Origin: Aureimonas altamirensis
GTDB lineage: Bacteria; Pseudomonadota; Alphaproteobacteria; Rhizobiales; Rhizobiaceae
Length of the DNA stretch: 64,000 nt
Assembly (NCBI RefSeq): GCF_001463885.1
Contig: NZ_BBWQ01000025.1
Span: 1-64,000 of the forward strand
Reading direction: 5' to 3'
Under the pieces are notes generated by a model. It made no database searches. It worked only from the letters and a program-made list of their open reading frames with translations, and was not told where the DNA came from. Below are positions 1 to 9,456 of the stretch, piece after piece (position 1 is the first letter of the stretch; every line of letters starts with the position of its first letter). Both the position numbers and the translations under genes were made by a program.

Positions 1-1
1 G

Positions 2-175
2 GCGACGGCGGTAGCCAAAGCCACGGCACCCGCCAAGTCCAAGGCCACGGCGGCGGCCAAGCCTGCGGAAGCGGCCAAGCCAGCAGCGGCGGCCAAGCCT
101 GCGGAAGCGGCCAAGCCGGCGCGCAAAAGAACGGCGAAGAAGGCTGCCGCGCCTTCAAGCCGTTCCAAGGCCTGA
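2..175 (+). CDS. C-terminal tail of an Ala/Lys/Pro-rich protein (cut by window edge)
   Basis: An open frame runs in from the left edge and stops at TGA 173-175. The 57 visible residues are almost only Ala, Lys, Pro and some Glu, ending in a basic Arg/Lys/Ser stretch. Such basic, disordered tails occur on histone H1-like proteins, some HU-like proteins and other nucleic-acid-binding proteins. The folded part lies outside the window, so no function can be assigned. The frame is judged real because of the tandem coding repeat inside it and the clean stop before a normal intergenic gap. Confidence 0.6.
   Translation, partial: ATAVAKATAPAKSKATAAAKPAEAAKPAAAAKPAEAAKPARKRTAKKAAAPSSRSKA
50..117 (+). 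repeat. Two 32-nt direct copies, 36-nt period, coding Ala/Lys/Pro repeats
   Basis: The 32 nt at 50-81 recur identically at 86-117. The offset is 36 nt (12 codons), so the reading frame is kept and the peptide block AAAKPAEAAKP appears twice. This is typical slippage-type expansion inside a low-complexity tail. Confidence 0.8.
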
Positions 176-281
176 ACATTTTCTGCTGCGTGAGATTGAA
201 CGGCCATAATTGGGTCCCCATGTGAAAATCGGTAGCAGCATTAGGCGCTTACCGTCTTTCGGCCTTTGATTGGAGCAGCCC

Positions 282-707
282 ATGACGTCACAAGCATTGA
301 TCCGCCCGGCATGGACCCCGGCGACCATCGCACTGATGGTTTTGGGTTTCATCGTCTATTGGCCCCTCGGCCTCGCCGCTCTGGCCTACATCCTCTGGGG
401 TGACAGGCTGGAAGGCTTCCGCAACAACGTGAACCGCTCCACGGACCGCTTCATGGGCAGTTTCCGCCGCTCGGGCGTAAGCCGTCCCTTTACCGAGGGG
501 CGCACCGGCAACGTCGCCTTCGACGACTGGCGTGAAGCCGAGCTTTCGCGCCTCGACCAGGAGCGCCGCAGGCTGGACGACGCCCGCGCCGAGTTCGAGA
601 CCTACGCGCGGGAACTGCGCCGCGCCAAGGACCAGGAAGAGTTCGACCGTTTCATGCGCGACCGTCGCGGAAACGGCCCGACCGGCCCGGTTGTGGACGC
701 GAGCTAA
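282..707 (+). CDS. DUF2852 family small membrane protein
   Basis: A 141-residue protein of a family common in Rhizobiales and of unknown function. Residues about 10-35 form one hydrophobic membrane segment (MVLGFIVYWPLGLAALAYIL). The rest is charged and helical, with a coiled-coil-like Arg/Glu-rich tail (WREAELSRLDQERRRLDDAR), so a membrane-anchored cytoplasmic helix is likely. The ATG at 282 is chosen because GGAG sits about 6 nt upstream; an in-frame TTG at 270 is also open. It is separated by 91 nt from the next gene on the same strand. Confidence 0.8.
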   Translation: MTSQALIRPAWTPATIALMVLGFIVYWPLGLAALAYILWGDRLEGFRNNVNRSTDRFMGSFRRSGVSRPFTEGRTGNVAFDDWREAELSRLDQERRRLDDARAEFETYARELRRAKDQEEFDRFMRDRRGNGPTGPVVDAS

Positions 708-798
708 GGCGAGCGTTCAAACTGTTGCATTACGCATTGGCCGCGGCGACCATCGCCGCGGCCTTGTTTTTGCGATTCGGAGTGGTGTCGACACGACC

Positions 799-1566
799 AT
801 GGGCGTTTTCCTGCCGGCTTTCCTGAAGCGCCGGGCGCGCGAAGCCCCATGGCCGGAGCGGCTGGACCTCGATACGCGCTCGGTACCCCTGTCCTTCCGC
901 GAGCATCCGACCGCCAAGCGGCTCATCATGCGCGTGACGCCGACAGGGGGCGTCGTCGTGACCATGCCAAGGCGCACGGCGCGCCGCACGGTGCTGGAGT
1001 TCGTGGAGCGTCACAAGGGCTGGGCCGCCAGCCGTCTGACCGGGCGCCAGGAAACGATCCGTATCGCCGATGGCGGCACGCTGCCCTTCAAGGGCGGCAA
1101 TCTTCTGCTGGCCCACCGGCCGGACATCCGGGCGACACGGCTGCGCGAAGACGCCGACGGCCATCCGGTTCTGGAGGTCGGCGGCGAGCCGGCTTTCATG
1201 GGCCGGCGCGTACGCGACTTTCTGGCGCGGCAGGCGCGGAACGACCTTCTGGAGGCGGTCACGCGCCACGCGGAGGCGGTCGGCAAGCAACCGCGCGCCA
1301 TCGCCATCAAGGATACGGTCAGCCGATGGGGGTCCTGCACGGCGGATCGGCGGCTATCCTTCTCGTTCCGCATCGTCATGGCGCCGCCGTCCGTACTGGA
1401 TTATCTGGCTGCGCATGAGGTGGCGCACTTCGTGCACATGAACCACAGCGCGGAGTTCTGGGCATTGTGTCGCGCGCTCTGCCCCCACACCGAGGAAAGC
1501 CGCCGCTGGCTGAGGACCGAGGGAACGACCCTGCAGGCCATCGAGTTCATCTCAGCAGAAGGCTGA
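799..1566 (+). CDS. YgjP-like M48-type metallopeptidase (DUF45)
   Basis: A 255-residue protein with the zinc peptidase signature HEVAH at residues 206-210 and a further His at about 216 in the NHS segment, preceded by the family motif SRWGSCT near residues 175-181. This matches the YgjP/DUF45 group of predicted zinc-dependent metalloproteases, whose substrates are not well known. The ATG at 799 is preferred because the family normally starts shortly before the beta-rich N-terminal part; the frame stays open further upstream, but that part overlaps DUF2852 and reads as shadow sequence. No signal peptide is seen, so it is probably cytoplasmic. Confidence 0.85.
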   Translation: MGVFLPAFLKRRAREAPWPERLDLDTRSVPLSFREHPTAKRLIMRVTPTGGVVVTMPRRTARRTVLEFVERHKGWAASRLTGRQETIRIADGGTLPFKGGNLLLAHRPDIRATRLREDADGHPVLEVGGEPAFMGRRVRDFLARQARNDLLEAVTRHAEAVGKQPRAIAIKDTVSRWGSCTADRRLSFSFRIVMAPPSVLDYLAAHEVAHFVHMNHSAEFWALCRALCPHTEESRRWLRTEGTTLQAIEFISAEG

Positions 1567-1683
1567 ACAAGGCGCGGCCCGCGCGCGAAACGGGGTTTAC
1601 CTGCCGCCGTTTCAGCGCGATAAGCGGGTCGCATGCCCATGACGATGGGCTGATCATCATCTGCATGGAAGGACGAAGCGACC

Positions 1684-2358
1684 GTGCGCCATCCGCGCAT
1701 CAAGATCTGTGGCCTCCGGACGCCGGAGGCGGTGGACGCCGTCCTGCGGCATGGCGGGCCGGAGGTCGGCTTCGTCCATTTTCCGAAGAGCCCGCGCCAT
1801 CTTTCGCTGCCCGACATGGCCGCGTTGCGCGCCTATCTGGGCGACAGGGCGGCCGTTACCATCGTGACGGTGGATCCGGATGACGCGCTGCTGGAGGCGA
1901 TCCGGCGGGACATTCGGCCCGATACGATCCAGCTTCACGGGTCCGAGACACCCGAGCGGGTGGCCGAGATCGGCCGGCGCACGGGACTGGCCACCATGAA
2001 GGCGCTGTCGGTTCACGATGCCCATGACATTGCATCGGTTGCGTCCTATCGCGGCATCGCGGACCGCCTGCTGCTGGATGCCAAGGCGCCGAAGGGCGCC
2101 GTATTGCCCGGTGGCAACGGCGTTGCCTTCGACTGGCGGCTGCTCGCCGGCTTGCCTGCGGGTCTCGATTACATGCTCTCCGGCGGCCTGACGCCCGATA
2201 ATGTCGGCGCGGCCCTGCGGCAGGCGGCGCCTCCCGGGCTGGATGTCTCGTCCGGCGTGGAAAGCGCGCCCGGCGTCAAGGATATCCACCTGATCGACCA
2301 ATTTTTCGACGCGGTCCTGGCCGCATCGCAACCCCTTGAAGGAAGGCGAGCGTCATGA
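1684..2358 (+). CDS. trpF: Phosphoribosylanthranilate isomerase
   Basis: Converts N-(5-phosphoribosyl)anthranilate to the carboxyphenylamino-deoxyribulose intermediate in tryptophan synthesis. The 224-residue protein has the usual single TIM-barrel length. The general base Cys lies in KICGLRTPE near the N-terminus, and the general acid is probably the Asp in [18 protein letters not shown] and the glycine-rich SGGLTPDNV are phosphate-loop features. The start is GTG. Its stop overlaps the trpB start (ATGA), which indicates translational coupling in a trpF-trpB-trpA unit, the standard alphaproteobacterial arrangement. Confidence 0.96.
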   Translation: MRHPRIKICGLRTPEAVDAVLRHGGPEVGFVHFPKSPRHLSLPDMAALRAYLGDRAAVTIVTVDPDDALLEAIRRDIRPDTIQLHGSETPERVAEIGRRTGLATMKALSVHDAHDIASVASYRGIADRLLLDAKAPKGAVLPGGNGVAFDWRLLAGLPAGLDYMLSGGLTPDNVGAALRQAAPPGLDVSSGVESAPGVKDIHLIDQFFDAVLAASQPLEGRRAS

Positions 2359-3575
2359 ACGAACAGCTCAAGCGCAACACATTGCGCGGCGGGCCGGATG
2401 CCGAAGGCCTGTTCGGCATCTATGGCGGCCGCTTCGTGGCCGAAACGCTGATGCCGCTGATCCTGGAGCTGCAGCAGGCCTATGACGAGGCGCGCAACGA
2501 CCCGGAATTCCAGGCCGAACTGAAGAACCTGTCCACCCATTATGCCGGGCGCCCGTCGAAGCTCTATTTCGCGGAGGGGCTGACGCGTCATCTGGGTGGC
2601 GCGCGCATCTTCCTGAAGCGCGAAGACCTCAACCATACCGGCAGTCACAAGATCAACAACTGCCTTGGCCAGATCCTTCTGGCCCGACGCATGGGCAAGA
2701 CGCGCATCATCGCCGAAACGGGGGCCGGCCAGCACGGCGTCGCCTCGGCAACGGTTGCGGCGCGCTTCAACCTGCCCTGCGTCGTCTATATGGGCGCGAC
2801 GGACGTTGCCCGGCAGGCGCCGAACGTCTTCCGCATGAAGCTCCTGGGTGCGGAGGTCAAGCCCGTCTCGGCCGGCCACGGCACGCTCAAGGACGCCATG
2901 AACGAGGCGCTGCGCGACTGGGTGACCAATGTGCAGGACACCTACTACCTGATCGGCACCGCGGCCGGCCCGCACCCCTACCCGGAGATGGTGCGCGATT
3001 TCCAGGCCGTGATCGGCCAGGAGGCGCGCGCCCAGATGCTGGAACAGGAAGGCAGGCTGCCCGACGCCATCATCGCGGCGGTGGGCGGCGGCAGCAACGC
3101 CATCGGCCTGTTCCACCCCTTCCTGGACGATCCGGAAGTGGCGATCTATGGCGTCGAAGCCGGCGGGCGCGGCCTGGACGGGCAAGAGCATTGTGCCTCG
3201 ATGACGGCGGGCAGCCCTGGCGTGCTGCACGGCAACCGCACCTACCTGCTGCAGGACGCCGACGGGCAGATCATGGAAGGGCATTCGGTGTCCGCCGGCC
3301 TCGACTATCCCGGCGTCGGGCCCGAGCATTCGTGGCTGAAGGATACGGGCCGGGTTTCCTATGTGCCGATCCTCGACGACGAGGCGCTGGAGGCCTTCCA
3401 GCTTCTGACGCGGGTGGAAGGCATCATTCCGGCGCTGGAATCGGCCCATGCGATCGCACACGCGATGAAGCTGGCGCCTGCCATGGGCGCGGACAAGACG
3501 ATCATCGTCAATCTTTCGGGTCGCGGCGACAAGGATGTCCATACCGTCGGCACGATGCTGGGCGTGGAGCTTTGA
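2355..3575 (+). CDS. trpB: Tryptophan synthase beta chain
   Basis: PLP enzyme that condenses indole and serine to tryptophan, partner of TrpA. At 406 residues it is full length. The PLP lysine is in HTGSHKINN, the phosphate-binding loop is GGGSNAIG, and the conserved GRGDKD lies near the C-terminus. The ATG overlaps the trpF stop by 4 nt. trpA starts 8 nt after the trpB stop, so the two subunits are made from one message. Confidence 0.98.
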   Translation: MNEQLKRNTLRGGPDAEGLFGIYGGRFVAETLMPLILELQQAYDEARNDPEFQAELKNLSTHYAGRPSKLYFAEGLTRHLGGARIFLKREDLNHTGSHKINNCLGQILLARRMGKTRIIAETGAGQHGVASATVAARFNLPCVVYMGATDVARQAPNVFRMKLLGAEVKPVSAGHGTLKDAMNEALRDWVTNVQDTYYLIGTAAGPHPYPEMVRDFQAVIGQEARAQMLEQEGRLPDAIIAAVGGGSNAIGLFHPFLDDPEVAIYGVEAGGRGLDGQEHCASMTAGSPGVLHGNRTYLLQDADGQIMEGHSVSAGLDYPGVGPEHSWLKDTGRVSYVPILDDEALEAFQLLTRVEGIIPALESAHAIAHAMKLAPAMGADKTIIVNLSGRGDKDVHTVGTMLGVEL

Positions 3576-3583
3576 GGAATCCC

Positions 3584-4417
3584 ATGACGACGCGTATCGA
3601 AGCCCGGTTCCAGAAGCTGCGCGATGAAGGACGCCCCGGCCTGGTCACCTTCATCATGGCGGGCGACCCGGATGGCGACACCACCCTGTCGGTGATGCGA
3701 CGCCTGCCGGAAGCCGGCGCCGACCTGATCGAGCTCGGCATGCCGTTCTCGGACCCGATGGCCGACGGCCCCGCCATCCAGAAGGCGGGCCTGCGCGCGC
3801 TTAAGGGCGGCGAAACCCTGCACCGCACATTGGACACCGTACGCCGTTTCCGCGAAGCCGACGGCGAAACGCCGGTGATCCTGATGGGATATTTCAACCC
3901 GATCTACATCTACGGCGTCGACAGCTTCGTAGCCGATGCGCGCGCCGCAGGCATCGATGGGCTGATCGTCGTGGACCTGCCGCCCGAGATGGACGCCGAA
4001 TTGTGCCTGCCCGCCGTCGAGGCCGGCTTGAACTTCATCCGGCTGGCAACCCCCACGACGGACGAGAAGCGCCTTCCGACCGTGCTGCGCAACACCTCGG
4101 GCTTCGTCTACTACGTATCGATCAACGGCATCACCGGCTCGGCCGCGCCCGATACGGACGCCGTCGCCCGGTCTGTCGCGCGCATCAAGGGGCAGACCGA
4201 TCTTCCCGTGGCCGTCGGTTTCGGCGTGCGCACCGGCGCTCAGGCCGAAGCACTTGGCCGCGTGGCCGATGCCGTGGTGGTGGGCTCGGCCCTCGTGGCC
4301 GCAATCGAGACGGCACAAACAGAGGGCAAGGACCGCGAAGCCGCCGCCGAGGCGGTTCTGGACGTCGTGCGCGACCTGTCCGCCGGCGTCCGGCGGGCCC
4401 GGCTTGCCTTCGCGTGA
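3584..4417 (+). CDS. trpA: Tryptophan synthase alpha chain
   Basis: Cleaves indole-glycerol phosphate to indole, which is channelled to TrpB. The 277-residue protein carries the catalytic Glu in ELGMPFSDP and the Asp in the following PMADGPAIQ segment, plus the glycine-rich phosphate site near GFGVRTGAQ. The ATG at 3584 follows GAGG in the trpB stop region. The open frame extends far upstream into trpB, but that extension is shadow sequence. Confidence 0.97.
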   Translation: MTTRIEARFQKLRDEGRPGLVTFIMAGDPDGDTTLSVMRRLPEAGADLIELGMPFSDPMADGPAIQKAGLRALKGGETLHRTLDTVRRFREADGETPVILMGYFNPIYIYGVDSFVADARAAGIDGLIVVDLPPEMDAELCLPAVEAGLNFIRLATPTTDEKRLPTVLRNTSGFVYYVSINGITGSAAPDTDAVARSVARIKGQTDLPVAVGFGVRTGAQAEALGRVADAVVVGSALVAAIETAQTEGKDREAAAEAVLDVVRDLSAGVRRARLAFA

Positions 4418-4464
4418 AATGACGGCGATATGAAGCGATTGAGATTGAACGAAGGAACCTTCGT

Positions 4465-5358
4465 GTGAACTGGATCACCAATTACGTTCGCCCCAAGCTG
4501 ACCAGCCTGCTCGGCCCGCGCGAGGTGCCCGAGAACCTGTGGATCAAGTGCCCGGAAACCGGCGAAATGGTCTTCCGCAAGGATCTGGAAGCCAACCAGT
4601 GGGTCGTGCCCTCGTCCGGCGTCCACATGAAGATCAGCGCCCGCGAACGGTTGCAGTCCTTTTTCGACAATGCCGCCTTCGAGACGGTCGAGTTGCCGAA
4701 GGTGCCGGTGGACCCTCTGAAGTTCCGCGACTCCAAGCGCTATACCGATCGTCTCAAGGAATACCGGACCAAGACCGGGCTGGAGGACAGCGTCCTCGTA
4801 GCCACCGGCGCCATCGAAAGCCAGCCGATCGTGGCCGCCGTGCAGGATTTCGCCTTCATGGGCGGTTCGCTCGGCATGGCTGCCGGAGAGGCCATCGTGA
4901 CGGCGGCCCAGAAGGCGGTGGAGCTGCACAGGCCGCTGGTGCTGTTTGCCGGCTCCGGCGGCGCGCGCATGCAGGAGGGGATCTTGTCCCTGATGCAGTT
5001 GCCGCGCACCACCGTGGCGGTGGACATGGTCAAGGATGCCGGCCTTCCCTACATCGTCGTCCTGACCAACCCGACCACGGGCGGGGTCACCGCGTCCTAT
5101 GCGATGCTGGGCGACGTGCATATCGCAGAGCCGGGCGCCCTCATCGGCTTTGCCGGCGCCCGCGTGATCGAGCAGACGATCCGCGAAAAGCTGCCGGAAG
5201 GCTTCCAGCGCTCGGAGTATCTCATGGAGCACGGCATGGTCGACATGGTCGTCCATCGTCATGACCTGAAGCCAACGATTGCCCGGCTGCTGAAGATTCT
5301 GATGCATGTGCCCGTGGCGCCGGCGCAAGCCGCCTTGCCCGCGCCGGAAGCTGCCTGA
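4465..5358 (+). CDS. accD: Acetyl-CoA carboxylase carboxyltransferase subunit beta
   Basis: Forms the carboxyltransferase with AccA, moving CO2 from biotin to acetyl-CoA for fatty acid synthesis. The 297-residue protein has the crotonase-like core ([32 protein letters not shown]). The start is GTG at 4465. The N-terminal zinc ribbon known from E. coli AccD is degenerate: the whole protein has only one Cys (KCPETG, residue 29), so it probably binds no zinc there. From memory this is also seen in rhizobial AccD. It lies between trpA and folC, a common order in this group. Confidence 0.96.
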   Translation: MNWITNYVRPKLTSLLGPREVPENLWIKCPETGEMVFRKDLEANQWVVPSSGVHMKISARERLQSFFDNAAFETVELPKVPVDPLKFRDSKRYTDRLKEYRTKTGLEDSVLVATGAIESQPIVAAVQDFAFMGGSLGMAAGEAIVTAAQKAVELHRPLVLFAGSGGARMQEGILSLMQLPRTTVAVDMVKDAGLPYIVVLTNPTTGGVTASYAMLGDVHIAEPGALIGFAGARVIEQTIREKLPEGFQRSEYLMEHGMVDMVVHRHDLKPTIARLLKILMHVPVAPAQAALPAPEAA

Positions 5359-5379
5359 ACGCTCTACGAAGTAGCCGAC

Positions 5380-6714
5380 ATGACGGACGATACCCTGGCG
5401 GATGCCGAAATCGCTGCACTGATGCTGCGGCATCCCAAGGGCTTCGACCTGTCGCTCGACCGCATAGCGCGGTTGCTGGAGGCGCTGGGTAACCCGCAGG
5501 ACAAGTTGCCTCCGGTCATTCACGTCGCCGGCACCAACGGCAAGGGCTCCACCATCGCATTCGCCCGCGCCATGCTGGAAGCCGAAGGGCTGGCGGTGCA
5601 TGTCCACACCTCTCCGCACCTCGTCTCCTGGCACGAACGCTACAGGCTGGGCCAACGGGGCGCACCGGGCCGCTTCGTGGACGACGCAACCCTTGCCGAC
5701 GCCATCCACCGCGCCGCCATCGCCAATGACGGTGCCCCGATCACCGTCTTCGAAATATTGACGGCCGTGACCTTCCTGCTCTTTTCGGAGCACCCGGCCG
5801 ACATGGCCTTGGTGGAAGTCGGGCTGGGTGGGCGCTTCGACGCCACCAACGTCATCCGCCAGCCGGCGGCTGCGCTGGTTTCGACCGTTTCCCTCGATCA
5901 TCAATCCTATCTCGGCGACCGCGTGGAGCTGATCGCGGCGGAGAAGGCCGGGATCTTCAAGAAGGGGTCTCCCGCCGTCATCGGCCAGCAGGGCGACGAT
6001 GGCGCTCTGGATACGCTGCGCCAGCGCGCGGCAAGCGTCGGCGCGCCGGCCACCATCTACGGCGAGGATTTCCTGGCCTATGAAGAGCATGGACGGCTGG
6101 TTTTTCAGGATGGCGGCGGGCTCGTGGACCTGCCATTGCCGCGCCTGCCCGGCCGGCACCAGCTTGCCAATGCGGCCCTGGCCATCGCCGGCGTGCGCGC
6201 AGCCGGTGTCGCCGTGTCGGATCGTGCCCTGGAAGCCGGCGTCACCGCTGCCGAATGGCCCGGCCGCCTGCAGCGCATAACCAGTGGACCGCTATTCGAC
6301 ATGGCCGTGCCGGGCAGCGAATTATGGCTGGATGGCGGGCATAATCCGGGTGCCGGAACGGTGGTGGCCGAGGCCATCGCCGAGATGGAGGACAAGAGCC
6401 CGAGGCCGCTGTTCCTGATTGCCGGCATGTTGTCGACAAAGGATCCGGTAGGCTTCTTCGACGCCTTTGCCGGCATGGCGCGCCACGTCTTCACCGTGCC
6501 GCTGCGCACGACCGATGCCGGGCTGTCGCCCGACGAGTTGGCCGACGCCGCCTTCGATGCGGGCCTGGATGCCGAGCCCTGCGACAGCGTCGAGCAGGCC
6601 ATCCGCCTGATCTCCACCGGGTGGACCAGCAGGCCGGCACCGCGGATCGTTGTCTGCGGCTCGCTCTACCTTGCCGGAGAGGTACTCAGGGCAAGCGGTC
6701 TTTCACCGCGCTGA
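5380..6714 (+). CDS. folC: Bifunctional dihydrofolate synthase / folylpolyglutamate synthase
   Basis: Adds glutamate to dihydropteroate and extends folate polyglutamate tails. The 444-residue protein is Mur-ligase-like: the ATP loop is HVAGTNGKGST near residue 50, the central domain has VEVGLGGRFDATN, and LDGGHNPGAG begins the C-terminal Mur-ligase domain. It follows accD closely on the same strand. Its last 12 nt overlap the convergent methyltransferase gene downstream. Confidence 0.95.
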   Translation: MTDDTLADAEIAALMLRHPKGFDLSLDRIARLLEALGNPQDKLPPVIHVAGTNGKGSTIAFARAMLEAEGLAVHVHTSPHLVSWHERYRLGQRGAPGRFVDDATLADAIHRAAIANDGAPITVFEILTAVTFLLFSEHPADMALVEVGLGGRFDATNVIRQPAAALVSTVSLDHQSYLGDRVELIAAEKAGIFKKGSPAVIGQQGDDGALDTLRQRAASVGAPATIYGEDFLAYEEHGRLVFQDGGGLVDLPLPRLPGRHQLANAALAIAGVRAAGVAVSDRALEAGVTAAEWPGRLQRITSGPLFDMAVPGSELWLDGGHNPGAGTVVAEAIAEMEDKSPRPLFLIAGMLSTKDPVGFFDAFAGMARHVFTVPLRTTDAGLSPDELADAAFDAGLDAEPCDSVEQAIRLISTGWTSRPAPRIVVCGSLYLAGEVLRASGLSPR

Positions 6715-7332
6715 ACCGCCCTCCACGGGCGTATAGACCCACACCCGCGCCGGCGGAATGTTCTTCCAGACGATGTCCGACGAGGACACCGTGAAGCGAC
6801 CGGCGATCGGCTCGATGGGAGGCTTCCAGAGATAGGATAGCTGGGTCAGGTTGCCGCCCGGCGCCAGCCGCCGGAAATAGCGCTGCAGCAGCGCCTGCCG
6901 TTCGCTCTGGCGCAGGTTGACGATGGGTATCGCCAGGAGGATCGTAGCAAAGGTTTCGGCACCGCCGTCGCCGAGTGTCTTGTCGAGGTCGAAGCCATCC
7001 CCCTCGATGATATCGATGCGCGGAAAGCGTGTCTTCAGCGCGGTGGCGAACTGGCTGTCATACTCGATGGAAACGATCCGCTCCGGTTCCACGCCGGCGC
7101 GCAGCAGGGCCCGTGTGACTGCGCCGAGCCCAGGCCCGAGTTCGAGGATGCGGCCTTTATTGCCGATTGTGGAACGCGCCACCATCTCGTCGCAATAGGC
7201 CGTCGACGAGGCTGCAACGGCCCCCATCTTCAACGGATGCTTCAGCCATGTTCCGAGGAAGCGGGCCCAATCGCCGCTATCTTGAGCCATCCGCTCGGTG
7301 CCATGGGCCCGGTTGCTGTCGTGTCCGCTCAT
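6703..7332 (-). CDS. PmtA-like phospholipid N-methyltransferase family protein (copy 1)
   Basis: A 209-residue SAM-dependent methyltransferase. The SAM loop is ILELGPGLGAVTRALL, followed by the acidic strand VSIEYDSQF and a C-terminal segment NIPPARVWVYTP. These features match the short Sinorhizobium-type PmtA family, which methylates phosphatidylethanolamine towards phosphatidylcholine, and related KsgA-like enzymes. It has no membrane segment. It overlaps folC tail-to-tail by 12 nt and lies 41 nt downstream of a paralogue on the same strand. An internal ATG 14 codons in (MAQDSG) is an alternative start. Substrate is inferred from family only. Confidence 0.8.
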   Translation of the reverse strand: MSGHDSNRAHGTERMAQDSGDWARFLGTWLKHPLKMGAVAASSTAYCDEMVARSTIGNKGRILELGPGLGAVTRALLRAGVEPERIVSIEYDSQFATALKTRFPRIDIIEGDGFDLDKTLGDGGAETFATILLAIPIVNLRQSERQALLQRYFRRLAPGGNLTQLSYLWKPPIEPIAGRFTVSSSDIVWKNIPPARVWVYTPVEGGSAR

Positions 7333-7373
7333 ACGGCAGGCGACTCCTGTTTAAACTCGGTTTGAACGGCTGT

Positions 7374-8012
7374 TCAGGCCGTGGCCGCAACGCTGGCGGC
7401 ATTTTCGCGGCGATAGACGAAGACGCGGGCCGGCGGCAGGTTTCGCTTCACGAATGCCGCGCATTCGGCCGTGGCAGCGATTCGCGCGGGGCGTACCGGC
7501 GGCACCAGGGCATAGGTGAACTGGATGAACGGGGCGCCGCGCGCCATAAGCGCAAGGTGCCCGCGCAGCGCCTGTTCGCGTTCGTCTTCGGGACGGGCCA
7601 TCAACGGAAGGCTGGATACGATGGCCGCGACGCTGCGCCCCGCCAAAGCGTGCTCCAGCGCAGCCCCCGGCCGGTAGGCGTCGCCCTCCACCACCGTGGC
7701 GGCGCCATGGCGGGCACGCAGGAGCGTGCAGAAATCGCGGGAATATTCCACAAGGACAAGGTTGGCTTCGGGCACGCCGCGCTCCATGAGAGCGCGGGTA
7801 ACGACGCCGGTTCCCGGCCCCAGCTCAAGCACGACCTGCCCGGGCTCCAGCGCGGCGTCCGGCACCGGGCGTGCCATCGCAGCGCATAAAGCGCGCGACG
7901 ACGGAAAGATGGACCCTGTCACCAGCGGCTTGCGGAACCATCCCGCCAGGAATTTTGCCTCGTCGACGCCGCGTCGGCGCACGGAGCGAGAAATCCCTTG
8001 TTTGGATTGCAT
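7374..8012 (-). CDS. PmtA-like phospholipid N-methyltransferase family protein (copy 2)
   Basis: A 212-residue paralogue of the downstream gene. It has the motifs VLELGPGTGVVTRALM and LVEYSRDF, and the C-terminus NLPPARVFVYRR. The N-terminal FLAGWFRKPLVTGSIFPSS strongly resembles rhizobial PmtA as I remember it, so this copy is the better candidate for the phosphatidylethanolamine N-methyltransferase. It lies 115 nt downstream of dnaJ on the same strand and may be read through from dnaJ; no clear terminator separates them. Confidence 0.82.
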   Translation of the reverse strand: MQSKQGISRSVRRRGVDEAKFLAGWFRKPLVTGSIFPSSRALCAAMARPVPDAALEPGQVVLELGPGTGVVTRALMERGVPEANLVLVEYSRDFCTLLRARHGAATVVEGDAYRPGAALEHALAGRSVAAIVSSLPLMARPEDEREQALRGHLALMARGAPFIQFTYALVPPVRPARIAATAECAAFVKRNLPPARVFVYRRENAASVAATA

Positions 8013-8127
8013 CAGTGCTGCTTCCGGCCGTTCCGCCCGGGCGTCCGCCCGGCTTTCTCGTGCGGGAGAGTAGCCATTCGGAACCCTTGCGAAAGTGAAT
8101 TTTTCGCAAGAGCCCCTGATCGGCTGT

Positions 8128-9270
8128 TCAACTGTCGCCGAGGCCGCCGAGGAATTCTTTCATGCGGGAGAAGAAGCCGGTGGACTGTGGGGAATTGTCG
8201 GTGGACGAGATTTCCTGGAACTCCTCCAGCAACTCCCGCTGGCGGCGCGACAGGTTCTGCGGCGTCTCGATCGTCACCTGGATGAAGAGGTCGCCCACCT
8301 GGGTGGATCGAAGAACGGGCATGCCTTTGCCCCGCACGCGGAACTGCGTGCCGGCCTGCGTGCCCTCCGGCACCTTGACGCGGTTGTTGCTGCCGTCGAG
8401 CGTCGTTACCTCGAAGGCGCCGCCAAGCGCCGCCGACACCATGGAAATGGGGACCTTGCAGTAGAGGTCCGCGCCGTCGCGCTGGAAGATCTCGTGGCTG
8501 CGCACCGAAAGGAAGATGTACAGGTCGCCGGACGGACCGCCGCGCAGGCCGGCCTCGCCCTCGCCCGCCAGGCGGATGCGGGTACCATCCTCGATTCCGG
8601 CCGGAATGTTGACCGACAGGTTGCGCTCTTCCGGGAGGCGGCCGGCGCCGCCGCATTTGGTGCACGGATCGCTGATGATCTGCCCGTTGCCATGGCATGT
8701 GGGGCAGGTGCGCTCGACCGAGAAGAAGCCTTGCGAAGCACGGATCCGTCCCGCACCGCCGCAGGTCGGGCAGGTGCGCGGGGAGGTTCCGGGCTTGGCG
8801 CCGGTGCCGGTGCACACATCGCACTGGATCGTGGTGGGCACGCGGATTTCGGCCGTCTTGCCGGCAAAGGCTTCTTCCAGCGAAATTTCCATGTTGTAGC
8901 GCAGGTCCGAGCCGCGCTCGCGCCCGGTGTTGTTGCTACGCCCGCGCCGCTGGCCGTGCATCTGCCCGAAGATATCGTCGAAGATGTCGGCCATGGACGA
9001 CGAGAAATCGGAGCGGAAGCCACCGCCGGCGCCGCCACCGTTCTGGAAGGCGGAATGGCCGAAGCGATCGTAGGCCGCGCGCTTCTGCGGATCCTTCAGG
9101 ACCTCGTAGGCCTCGCCGATTTCCTTGAACTTCTTTTCCGCTGTCGTATCGCCCGGATTCTTGTCCGGGTGATACTGCATGGCGAGCTTGCGAAATGCCG
9201 ACTTGAGAACCTTCTCGTCGCATGTCCTCTCGACACCGAGCATTTCGTAGTAATCGACCTTTACGGACAC
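8128..9270 (-). CDS. dnaJ: Chaperone DnaJ (Hsp40)
   Basis: Co-chaperone that delivers unfolded proteins to DnaK and stimulates its ATPase. The 380-residue protein has a J domain with HPD at residues 34-36, a Gly/Phe/Ser-rich linker, a zinc region with four CxxCxGxG-type repeats ([32 protein letters not shown]) and the C-terminal substrate-binding domains. It lies downstream of dnaK on the same strand across a 186-nt gap that contains a strong hairpin terminator, so it is probably expressed partly by read-through or from its own promoter. Confidence 0.98.
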   Translation of the reverse strand: MSVKVDYYEMLGVERTCDEKVLKSAFRKLAMQYHPDKNPGDTTAEKKFKEIGEAYEVLKDPQKRAAYDRFGHSAFQNGGGAGGGFRSDFSSSMADIFDDIFGQMHGQRRGRSNNTGRERGSDLRYNMEISLEEAFAGKTAEIRVPTTIQCDVCTGTGAKPGTSPRTCPTCGGAGRIRASQGFFSVERTCPTCHGNGQIISDPCTKCGGAGRLPEERNLSVNIPAGIEDGTRIRLAGEGEAGLRGGPSGDLYIFLSVRSHEIFQRDGADLYCKVPISMVSAALGGAFEVTTLDGSNNRVKVPEGTQAGTQFRVRGKGMPVLRSTQVGDLFIQVTIETPQNLSRRQRELLEEFQEISSTDNSPQSTGFFSRMKEFLGGLGDS

Positions 9271-9405
9271 TTGAGCACCAACCCACGATTTTAAGTTGTC
9301 GAAACAGGACGAAAGCCGCTTGACCGGCCTTGCCTTGATTTAAGCATTGGCGGCGCAGCTTGCTACAGGCGCGGTGCAGCCAATCGGCAACTTCGTTCAA
9401 GAAAA

Positions 9406-9431
9406 GGGCCCCGGTCTTGCGACCGGGGCCC
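9406..9431 (-). terminator. Rho-independent-type terminator downstream of dnaK
   Basis: A perfect 11-bp inverted repeat (GGGCCCCGGTC, loop TTGC, GACCGGGGCCC) lies 26 nt past the dnaK stop. Read on the minus strand it is followed by TTTTCTT. It sits between dnaK and dnaJ and would lower dnaJ transcript levels relative to dnaK. Confidence 0.85.
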
Positions 9432-9456
9432 CGATTTCAGCCTCTGCGAAGCCCGC

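Noticed and set aside
4240-6159. A 639-codon open frame on the minus strand across trpA, accD and folC
   Set aside because: It spans three well-supported genes on the other strand and has no family features.
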